Translations under genes and position numbers: made by a program
Notes under the pieces: generated by a model
Told to the model about the DNA's origin: nothing
Database searches by the model: none
Seen by the model: only the letters and a program-made list of their open reading frames with translations
Origin: Borrelia turicatae 91E135
GTDB taxonomy: Bacteria > Spirochaetota > Spirochaetia > Borreliales > Borreliaceae
Assembly: GCF_000012085.2 (NCBI RefSeq)
Contig: NC_008710.1
Coordinates: 806,001-870,000, forward strand
Direction: 5' to 3'
Length of the DNA: 64,000 bases
Shown: positions 35,173-43,187 of the stretch, in pieces
How the letters are laid out: every line of letters starts with the position of its first letter
How positions within the stretch are numbered: the stretch's first letter is position 1

Positions 35173-38100
35173 ATGAATTTGTTTTTTATAAGAAATAAGA
35201 TTGCTCTATCTTTTATTTTTTCAATGATAGTTTTTGTATCAATTCTTGTAATCTTTATTTTATTTATTCAAGCCCAAGTTTATTCTGCTAGATTTTTTAT
35301 TATGAATTACCTTGAATCGAAAACAGGCTTTAAAATCAAATATGATAAAATTGCTCCTTATTTTTTATCTTCAATAAAAATAGATAATCTGGAGTTGAGC
35401 TTAAATGATAAAGATACAATATTGATGAATACTGTTAAAGTCAATTTGGATTTGTTTAAACTCTTATTAGGAGATAAGAACATTATTTTAGATATTTTTG
35501 TAAGGGGAAGTACTTTAAATTTTGATTTAAATGATTTTAAATTTCTTGACCCCCAGAGTGCACATTCTCGTACATTGAAATTAGATGATGATAGTACTAA
35601 TCATGCAATATTTGGTAAAATGTTTAATTTTTTTGATAGTCTTCATATGCATTTAGAAGATATTAATATGAATTTTAAACTATCTTCTGATAAGTTTCTG
35701 AAATTTCAGATTAAGAGTTTTGCATTAAAGACTATTGACGATGATTTTTTATTTAGTTTTATTGTTGATTTTAGTTCTCTTGCAGTTTTAAATCCCAATG
35801 TTAGTCATAAAAATATTCTTGATTCGACTTTTTATTTTGAAGGTAAGTTTAAAAAAGAGCTTGAAGATGGATATATTAACTTTAGTTTTTTAAAATTACA
35901 TACAAGTTATTTTGATTTGCTTGAGCAAGGCTTTCAAATAAATTATTCTAAGGGAAATATTGAAATTTTTAATATTCTCCGAGAGAATTTGGATTTTAAT
36001 TTAAAATATGATTTTAATAAAAAATTTTTAAGATTGGATGCTTTGTTCTTTGATGTAAATCTTGTAAATTGGATAAGCTTTAATGAAAATTTGAGTGATT
36101 ATAAGGATTACCTTGATACGAATTTAAATGGTCAATTAGCATTTTCTTATGATTTTAAAGATAAAGATTTACGGTATGCATTTTTATTAAATTCATCTTC
36201 AAATGCTAATATGGTAAATAAGGAGATTCAGGGATTAAAAGTCCAAATTAAAGGGAATGAAGCAGTTGTAGATGTACAAAATGCTTTTGTAAAACTTAAG
36301 AGAGGATTTATTGGTTATAAGGGCTATTATTCTTTAAAAGATTTAGTACCAATAGGAAGGCTTGATTTTAGGTCTGCAAAGATTTTTAATTTTAAGGATA
36401 TTAATGGGCATTTAAATTTTAGTAAAAGAAATCAAAAATTTTGCGTAAAATCTGATGATTTTAGGGTTGGCAGGCTTAAAATTCGAGATTTGAATATGAA
36501 AACGAGTTTTGCTCAGGATCGTATCTATGTTAATTATTTATTAAGTTTTGCTAACAATAATTCTGAAATTTCATTAAAGGGTGATTTTAATAAGGAAAAT
36601 TTTAATCTTAATTTAGGTGTTAAAGAGTTTCCTATGCTTTTTTTGAAAGATGTTCTTCCAGAAACTTTTATTACTAAAGTTATTCCTGAATATTTTTTGT
36701 CGGGTAAGTATTTAAATTTGACTTCAGATTTTGATTTAAATACCGTTGATTATACTAAAAGTAAGTTGAATAGTCTTAATTTTGTTGTCTTATCAAAATT
36801 AGATGATTTTAATTTAATGTTTAATGCAAGTGGAGAGAAGAATATTTATACGGTAAATTACTTTAATTATAGTAATGGGGATTATAATGTAAATTCTAAT
36901 TTTTTGATACAGTTGTTTGATGATAGTTTTAAGATAAATACCGAGTTTAATTATTTGAATAGAAATTATCCTTTGTATTTTGAGTTGAATTTTAAAGATA
37001 GGTATGCCAACTTGAAATTGTCACCTAGGTCGAAAGTCAGTTTAACTTATTCTGATTCGTCTATAGTTTATTTTTTTGATATTAATGATTTTTGTCTTTA
37101 TAATGGAGATTCTGAGATTTTGTTAAATGTTAATTCTTTAGGAAATTACCAAAGAATGAATGATGATTTAAATGTCAAAATTACTAAGTTTAAATTAGGT
37201 AAGATTGCTGGTAATCCTGCTTATAATTTTAATTTTAGCTTTGAAGGTTTATATAAAGATAAACAAGTTAGTCTTTCAAATATTAGATTTATAAATGGGG
37301 TTTCAAATTTACAAGGGCAAGGACATTTTAATTTAAATGATAAACTTAGTGGTAATTTGAACTTGTTTTCGCATGTAAATTCAGAGCGTTATTTTTTTGG
37401 TGTTGATTCTAATGAAGATGGCAGTTATTTTGTTGGTAGATTTCAGGGATTCAATTTCAATAATTTAAAATTCTTTTCGTTCTTAAATGGAAATATTAAT
37501 GGTAACTTTATATTGAGTTTTAAAGATAGTGATTTATTTAATTATTCTCTTAGTGCGTATCTTGAAACAAATGACCTGTCTTTAGTAGGTGTTCCTACAT
37601 ATTGCTCTTTGAATTTGGGATTGGTTGATAATAATCTTAATATTTATAATATAAAGGCGAGTCAGAATGAAAGAGAAATTCTGACAGGTAATTTTAGATA
37701 TGATATTAAGAATTCTATTGGGATTTCTAATTTGAATGTTAATAGCAAGCTTTTTTCTTCAAGTGTGAATGCGAGTTTTCAAAAATTTGAAAATAAAACA
37801 GAGGAAGAATTTGGTATTTTAAAGAGTGAAACTGATGGAGAGATTGCTTTAAGAGGTTTAAGATATAAAGACAAAGATCTTTCTGATCTTACAATTGAAT
37901 TTAAAAGTAACCCTGAAAGATTTATCATGTCATCAATTGAATATGATCTTTTTAGTTGTTTATATGAATATAATGATGGTAATTTTGATATTAGGTTAAA
38001 TGATTATTTGCCTTTTAGTTTTGTTGCCTCAGGTAACATTTTTGGGGATAAAATTACTAGTAATATTCAAGATATTAAATTTGACTCAAAGTTAATTACA

Positions 38101-39561
38101 AAAGATTTATTAGGTTCAAAAACTTTTTTTAATATTAAAGATCATTTTGTTCTGTATGATCTTAATGTGATTGGCAGGTTGGATGTTGATGGTGATTTAT
38201 ATAATCCAAATCTTAATGGAGAGTTTGAAGTAGTACATGGTTTAGTAAGCAGTGAATATTTAAAAATGTCTAGACAATATGGAAAGAGTAGAATTTTAGA
38301 ATTAATTAATGTACCAGTTATTATTAAAGATAATAATATAATTATTGAGAACAAATTTAATTTAGACTATTATTCTGATGTCAATGTCGCTGCACATCTG
38401 AATCTAAACTTTTTAAGTGATAGTATTGTTGATTATTATAAGATAGATATTGGTGTTTCTGGTAGCTCTGGAGTACCTATTAAATTTGATAAAGTAACTA
38501 TAAATTTTGTTGGACATGCTTCAGGTGATTTTTTTATTGAAGGTAATTCTGAAGAGATTATGTTTAGAGGAGAGCTAAATGTTTCAAATGCTTGGATTTA
38601 TTTACTTGAAAATTCGATTGTCGATCTATTAATAGATCCTTATAAGAGATCAAAAAAAGTTGGAGCATCTGATGTTAGCTCTAAGGGGTTAGATGTTGTT
38701 ACAGATCTTAAAATTAATTTTGATAGTAATGTTGCTTTTCATTGGCCAGATAATAAAATTTCCTTCTTGAATGCTATTATTGCAAGAGGGAATAAACTTG
38801 AGGTTAAATCTGATACTAAAACGGATGATTTTATCCTTAAGGGAGATTTAAATGTTGCAAGTGGTTCTTTCAATTATCATAATAAACAATTTGTTTTCAG
38901 AGGAGGGTCATATATATCTTTTAATGAAAATAAGAACAAATTTGATCCGTGGGTCAAGGCAGAGGCTACAAATGTGATTAAAGATGGTAATGAAAATTTG
39001 TTAATAACAATGAGCATAGATGGTCCTTTGAGTTTGTGGAATCTTAGTTTTTCATCTTATCCTGTGCGAACGGAGCAAGAGATCAAATATCTTTTATCAA
39101 GTGCAATAATTGGGGGTGAACATGGGCTACAATCGGCGGGCACAAATACAGCTGAAATGGCACTTGGGTTAGCTAGTGATATTCTTGTTGATCTGATAGT
39201 ACAACCTATTGAAGATTATATACGTTCTGTATTAAAATTAGACCTATTGAGTATAAAAACAGATATATTAAGGAACGCTATTGGTATCTTGGGTAGTACA
39301 ACAACTTTTGCAGGTGTTCTTGATAAAACAAATGTTAAAGTGGGTAAATATATTATTGATGGTGTTTTTGCTAAGGCGGGATTTGGATTTTTAAAAGAGG
39401 AAGTAACACCATTGTCTCAGAATTTAAATTTTAGTATTAATTTTGGTCTTGAACTTGATTCACCGTTTTTCTTTGTTGATTATATTTTTGATTATAATTT
39501 TATGAAATATGGTCACGGAATAGGAAATCAAATATCTATTTTTTGGAAATTTAAATACTGA
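35173..39561 (+). CDS. tamB: TamB-like translocation and assembly module protein
   Basis: A 1462-residue AsmA-like protein: one N-terminal membrane anchor (about 10-35), then a very long series of short beta strands forming the lipid-conducting groove, and a C-terminal DUF490/TamB domain (about 1250-1462) with IKYLLSSAIIGG and the usual aromatic end. It spans the periplasm between inner membrane and BamA or TamA. In Borrelia the orthologue is reported to bind BamA, and bamA follows 19 bases later. There is no ribosome site before the ATG and the predicted leader is about 10-15 bases. Confidence 0.93.
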   Translation: MNLFFIRNKIALSFIFSMIVFVSILVIFILFIQAQVYSARFFIMNYLESKTGFKIKYDKIAPYFLSSIKIDNLELSLNDKDTILMNTVKVNLDLFKLLLGDKNIILDIFVRGSTLNFDLNDFKFLDPQSAHSRTLKLDDDSTNHAIFGKMFNFFDSLHMHLEDINMNFKLSSDKFLKFQIKSFALKTIDDDFLFSFIVDFSSLAVLNPNVSHKNILDSTFYFEGKFKKELEDGYINFSFLKLHTSYFDLLEQGFQINYSKGNIEIFNILRENLDFNLKYDFNKKFLRLDALFFDVNLVNWISFNENLSDYKDYLDTNLNGQLAFSYDFKDKDLRYAFLLNSSSNANMVNKEIQGLKVQIKGNEAVVDVQNAFVKLKRGFIGYKGYYSLKDLVPIGRLDFRSAKIFNFKDINGHLNFSKRNQKFCVKSDDFRVGRLKIRDLNMKTSFAQDRIYVNYLLSFANNNSEISLKGDFNKENFNLNLGVKEFPMLFLKDVLPETFITKVIPEYFLSGKYLNLTSDFDLNTVDYTKSKLNSLNFVVLSKLDDFNLMFNASGEKNIYTVNYFNYSNGDYNVNSNFLIQLFDDSFKINTEFNYLNRNYPLYFELNFKDRYANLKLSPRSKVSLTYSDSSIVYFFDINDFCLYNGDSEILLNVNSLGNYQRMNDDLNVKITKFKLGKIAGNPAYNFNFSFEGLYKDKQVSLSNIRFINGVSNLQGQGHFNLNDKLSGNLNLFSHVNSERYFFGVDSNEDGSYFVGRFQGFNFNNLKFFSFLNGNINGNFILSFKDSDLFNYSLSAYLETNDLSLVGVPTYCSLNLGLVDNNLNIYNIKASQNEREILTGNFRYDIKNSIGISNLNVNSKLFSSSVNASFQKFENKTEEEFGILKSETDGEIALRGLRYKDKDLSDLTIEFKSNPERFIMSSIEYDLFSCLYEYNDGNFDIRLNDYLPFSFVASGNIFGDKITSNIQDIKFDSKLITKDLLGSKTFFNIKDHFVLYDLNVIGRLDVDGDLYNPNLNGEFEVVHGLVSSEYLKMSRQYGKSRILELINVPVIIKDNNIIIENKFNLDYYSDVNVAAHLNLNFLSDSIVDYYKIDIGVSGSSGVPIKFDKVTINFVGHASGDFFIEGNSEEIMFRGELNVSNAWIYLLENSIVDLLIDPYKRSKKVGASDVSSKGLDVVTDLKINFDSNVAFHWPDNKISFLNAIIARGNKLEVKSDTKTDDFILKGDLNVASGSFNYHNKQFVFRGGSYISFNENKNKFDPWVKAEATNVIKDGNENLLITMSIDGPLSLWNLSFSSYPVRTEQEIKYLLSSAIIGGEHGLQSAGTNTAEMALGLASDILVDLIVQPIEDYIRSVLKLDLLSIKTDILRNAIGILGSTTTFAGVLDKTNVKVGKYIIDGVFAKAGFGFLKEEVTPLSQNLNFSINFGLELDSPFFFVDYIFDYNFMKYGHGIGNQISIFWKFKY

Positions 39562-39580
39562 GTTATGTGAGGGATGTGGG

Positions 39581-42028
39581 GTGAAGTTATTTAGAATCTT
39601 TTTGTTCTTTTTTGTATTTAATTTAGTGTATTCTCAAGAGAACTATAAGGGTAAGGTGATAAAAAGTATTGATTTTAATGGGCTTAAGAATATAAGAGAA
39701 AATGACTTTGGCTCTATTTTAAATGTTTATTTGGGACAAGCTTATTCTGATGAACTTTTTGATAGATTGCAAGTTGACCTTTATGCTCTTGATTATTTTG
39801 AGGGACTTATTAGACCTGAGTTTAGAGTAGAAAATGATAAACTTGTAATTACATTTTTTGTGAAGGAAAAATCCTTAATACAGACTGTTACTTTTATTGA
39901 TGATAGTGGAGTTTTTTGGAATAGTGAACTGCGTGATAAATCAAATGTTAATGCAAAAGAGGCTTTAAATCTTGCAAAAATTAAAAAAAGTGTTCTTAAA
40001 TTTGAAGAAATGTACAAAGATGCTGGATATCTTGATGTTACTGTTGAATTTGATATTAAAGAGAAAAATAGTTTAGTAGATATTGTGTTTAAAATTAATG
40101 CTGGTCCTAAGTATGTTGTTAAAGAGGTTTCTTTTGAGGGAAATTTGAACTTTAAGAGTCGTATTCTTAGAAAATATTTAGTATCAAAACCCGCATCTTT
40201 ATTTTTTGATGGTAAGTATTTAAAATCAAATGTTGATAAAGATAAAGTGAAACTTGAGTCTTATTATAAGAATAATGGATATATTAATGCAAAAGTTGTA
40301 GATAGCATTGTAGATATACGAATTCCCAGTGATGCTAAAAAATTGGAAAGAGAAGTTTTCTTAAAATATTTTATTTCAGAGGGTAATGTTTTTAAATTTG
40401 GTAAATTTGAAATTACTGGTAATTTAGTTTTTAAATTAGAAGAATTGCAATCCTTGATTACTTTTAAGGAAGGAGATATTTTTGATGATTCAAGATTTGA
40501 GCAAGATTTTGCAAAAATTAGGGAAAAGTATTATTCCGATGGTTATATCTTTACAGAGATTGTGCCTTCTCGGACGATAAGAGATGAATTTGTCGATTAT
40601 TCTATTAAGATATTAGAAAAAGAGAAAGCACATATTGAATCTATTACTGTTTCAGGTAATAAAAAAACAGCTTCTCATGTAATTCTTAGAGAAATTCCGC
40701 TAATTGAGGGTGATATTTTTAGTTTGGAAAATCTTCGGATGGGAATGCTTAATTTACAAAGACTTGGCTATTTTGGAAATGTTGTACCCGATGTTGTTCC
40801 AAGTGATATTGAGGGTTTAATGAAGATAAATTTTGTTGTTGAAGAGCGAGAGACAGCAAGTTTTAGATTTGGTATGAATTTTGGTGCGGTGAGTAATTCT
40901 TGGCTTCCATTTTCAGTTTTTGGACAGTGGGAGCAATCTAATTTTTTAGGTGAAGGGTATTCTCTTTCCGCAAGGCTTAATCTTGCTTTTTCAGAGCAAA
41001 GTTTTAGGTTAATGTTTGAAGATAATTGGTTTATGCAGACTAGATGGACTATTGGAGGATTTTTTGATTTTTCACATTCTATAAATACAGCGTATCAGGA
41101 TATTAATGGACCTATATTTACGGATAAGAAAGAAGTTCCAGATCCTTTTGTAAGTTGGGAAGCATATAATAATTCTAAAAATTTTTCGGATTTTAATGTT
41201 ATGAATTATTCTTTAGCGAAATTTAGTATTAGTGGGTTTACTGGTTATACTTTTTCTAATTATCTTGGAAAGCAATCAGTTGTTGGAACTGCACAAACTG
41301 CCTTGAAATATGTGTATTATGATGATAATGTTAACAGACCTTCAAATTATTATTTGAGGGATAATTATAATACTATTAGATTTGAAAATTCTTTTGGTAT
41401 TAGCGTTGCATGGGATACAAGAAATTCTCAGTCTTTATCTAATAATGGTTTTTTGCTTAAGCAGCAATTTGATCTTTTTGGTGGATTTTTGTTTGGACAG
41501 AGTCATTTTTCAAAATCCACAACAACTTTTGAGAGATATTTCTCTCTTTTAGGCTATCAGGATGTTTTCACCCCATTTTTTGATTTAATTTTAACTTTGC
41601 GGAGTGTTTATTCAAATATTTTACCACCACTTGGGAATGGTTTTGAGATAGAAGTTCAACCACATCACCTTATAGTTATTAGTGAAAACTTTATGATTGC
41701 AAGAGGATGGGGCACTTTGAGTAATATTTATAGTTCGTTTGTAAATACTCTTCAGTTATCAATGCCTTTGATTAAGAATATTTTGGTTTGGGATGTTTTG
41801 TTTTTAGATATGGCTTCATATTCTCTAGAAGGTCAAGAAAATTCTTTGTTTGTTCCTTTGAGTAATTTTATTTTTAGTTGGGGTTTTGGAATTAGAAGTG
41901 TATTACCTCAAATGCCTTTGTCTTTTGTAATAGCTTATCCATTTCATTTTAATAATGAAGGTGTTAATAGATATTATAATTATTTTGGAGGATTTAAATT
42001 TTTCTTAGCCATTGATATGAGATACTGA
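39581..42028 (+). CDS. bamA: Outer membrane protein assembly factor BamA
   Basis: An 815-residue Omp85 protein: signal peptide (to about residue 20), POTRA repeats (about 24-425; for example KSIDFNGLKNIRENDF, and VSGNKKTASHVILREIPLIEGD in parts), and a C-terminal 16-strand barrel with the IARGWGTLSNI element in place of the usual VRGF of loop 6, ending in a aromatic-rich FFLAIDMRY. The start is GTG with GAGGG 7 bases upstream. It folds and inserts outer membrane proteins and forms an operon with tamB and skp. Confidence 0.96.
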   Translation: MKLFRIFLFFFVFNLVYSQENYKGKVIKSIDFNGLKNIRENDFGSILNVYLGQAYSDELFDRLQVDLYALDYFEGLIRPEFRVENDKLVITFFVKEKSLIQTVTFIDDSGVFWNSELRDKSNVNAKEALNLAKIKKSVLKFEEMYKDAGYLDVTVEFDIKEKNSLVDIVFKINAGPKYVVKEVSFEGNLNFKSRILRKYLVSKPASLFFDGKYLKSNVDKDKVKLESYYKNNGYINAKVVDSIVDIRIPSDAKKLEREVFLKYFISEGNVFKFGKFEITGNLVFKLEELQSLITFKEGDIFDDSRFEQDFAKIREKYYSDGYIFTEIVPSRTIRDEFVDYSIKILEKEKAHIESITVSGNKKTASHVILREIPLIEGDIFSLENLRMGMLNLQRLGYFGNVVPDVVPSDIEGLMKINFVVEERETASFRFGMNFGAVSNSWLPFSVFGQWEQSNFLGEGYSLSARLNLAFSEQSFRLMFEDNWFMQTRWTIGGFFDFSHSINTAYQDINGPIFTDKKEVPDPFVSWEAYNNSKNFSDFNVMNYSLAKFSISGFTGYTFSNYLGKQSVVGTAQTALKYVYYDDNVNRPSNYYLRDNYNTIRFENSFGISVAWDTRNSQSLSNNGFLLKQQFDLFGGFLFGQSHFSKSTTTFERYFSLLGYQDVFTPFFDLILTLRSVYSNILPPLGNGFEIEVQPHHLIVISENFMIARGWGTLSNIYSSFVNTLQLSMPLIKNILVWDVLFLDMASYSLEGQENSLFVPLSNFIFSWGFGIRSVLPQMPLSFVIAYPFHFNNEGVNRYYNYFGGFKFFLAIDMRY

Positions 42029-42063
42029 TATAATTTAGTTAGCTTTTTGTAGGGAGGATTTTT

Positions 42064-42582
42064 ATGGCTTTTATAGTGTTTTTGTTTGCATGTTTTTTTC
42101 CATTAAATCTTTTTTCAGTTAATGTTACAAAAGTGGGTATTGTAGATTTTGAGAAGGTTGTAATTGAGTTTTTAAGTCCGCAATTAAAGTCTAATCTTGA
42201 GCAATTGAAAAATCATTATCAAGAAAAAATAGATATCTTGAATTCTGAGATTAAAGATTTGAGGAAAATATATGATGAATCTGTTAGTGTTCATGATTTA
42301 GAGAGTGCTAAATTGTATGGTAATCAATATAACTTGAAGATTGATGAACTTAAGAAGCTTAAGAGCTTGGCTAAGAGTAATCTTGAGCAACAGAAACAGA
42401 TTAATATAAACAGTTTAAATAGTGATGGATTACTTTGGGGCAAAATACTTAATGGTATTCAATATATTGCAGAGACTAATGGTATTTCTTTGGTTATGAA
42501 AAAAGATAATCCATATATTCTTTATTATAATAGTACAGTTGATATAACAGATGATATTATTAAGTATTTGAGTGAACAGTAG
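42064..42582 (+). CDS. skp: Skp/OmpH-like periplasmic chaperone
   Basis: A 172-residue protein with a signal peptide (MAFIVFLFACFFPLNLFS) and the OmpH start KVGIVDFEKVV, followed by a long Lys/Glu/Leu-rich helical hairpin (about 45-125) as in the tentacles of Skp. It would hold unfolded outer membrane proteins before BamA. GGGAGG precedes the ATG. Position after bamA is conserved in many bacteria. Confidence 0.88.
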   Translation: MAFIVFLFACFFPLNLFSVNVTKVGIVDFEKVVIEFLSPQLKSNLEQLKNHYQEKIDILNSEIKDLRKIYDESVSVHDLESAKLYGNQYNLKIDELKKLKSLAKSNLEQQKQININSLNSDGLLWGKILNGIQYIAETNGISLVMKKDNPYILYYNSTVDITDDIIKYLSEQ

Positions 42583-42602
42583 TATATTACTAAAATTGCT
42601 TT

Positions 42603-43112
42603 TTAATTGTTGTTTTCTTTTTTTAGTCTTCTAATTAGGGTGCAGAATTCTTTTTTGTTGTCTTTATTGAGGCTTGAGAGTAAAATATGTGATTTTAACA
42701 TTGATTTAAATATTGTATTTTTATGTGCACTGAAACAAAAATACTCTTTCATGTCACTTTTTTGTAATTTTTCTTCTCTATTTTCTATTTTTAATATTTT
42801 TTCAAGACCAAGAGATTGTAAATTTTTAAGTGCTTCTTTGCTAGAGTTTATTATTTTAAAGGTTTTTTTGTGTTCATTGCTCTTATTATCAATGTATATT
42901 AGTACTCCCATAAAAGTTGAATCTAAATATTTTGTTTCCGATAAATCTATGTATAATTTGTTGATTTTATCGTTATTATTTATGAATATATTTTTGATAA
43001 ATGTTTTAAAATTGACAGAATATAATGCAGTAAGTCTGTTAATTAATTTTATGAAAACAAAATCGTCTTTACATACATAAAAGACATTGCTTTGAGAAGT
43101 ATCTTTTTCCAT
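42603..43112 (-). CDS. STAS-domain protein (anti-sigma factor antagonist-like)
   Basis: A 169-residue cytosolic protein. Residues about 48-105 form a STAS domain, with KLYIDLSETKYLDSTFMGVLIYI carrying the DS(S/T) site that is phosphorylated in SpoIIAA relatives (Ser/Thr near residues 65-66; quoted block is split here as LYIDLSETKYLDS and TFMGVL). A charged helical C-terminal region of about 60 residues follows. No kinase or phosphatase partner is adjacent. It converges with skp (20-base gap) and diverges from mutS with interleaved promoters. Confidence 0.8.
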   Translation of the reverse strand: MEKDTSQSNVFYVCKDDFVFIKLINRLTALYSVNFKTFIKNIFINNNDKINKLYIDLSETKYLDSTFMGVLIYIDNKSNEHKKTFKIINSSKEALKNLQSLGLEKILKIENREEKLQKSDMKEYFCFSAHKNTIFKSMLKSHILLSSLNKDNKKEFCTLIRRLKKENNN

Positions 43113-43136
43113 TGTTAATTCTTTTTGATAGTTTTA

Positions 43137-43165
43137 AGTATATTGTAAAGTTTTAATAATATCAA
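43137..43165 (-). promoter_or_regulatory. Promoter of the STAS gene
   Basis: On the minus strand TTGATA (43160-43165), 17-bp spacer, TATACT (43137-43142); start near 43130, leader about 18 bases. Confidence 0.75.
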
Positions 43166-43172
43166 TTATAAT
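43143..43172 (+). promoter_or_regulatory. Promoter of mutS
   Basis: TTGTAA (43143-43148), 18-bp spacer, TATAAT (43167-43172); start near 43179, only about 9 bases before the mutS ATG. It interleaves with the divergent STAS promoter. Confidence 0.75.
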
Positions 43173-43187
43173 TTTAGTATTGCTTAT

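Noticed and set aside
42607-43080. 157-codon plus-strand frame opposite the STAS gene
   Set aside because: The minus-strand frame has a clear STAS domain, a promoter and a ribosome site; the plus-strand product is hydrophobic without motifs.
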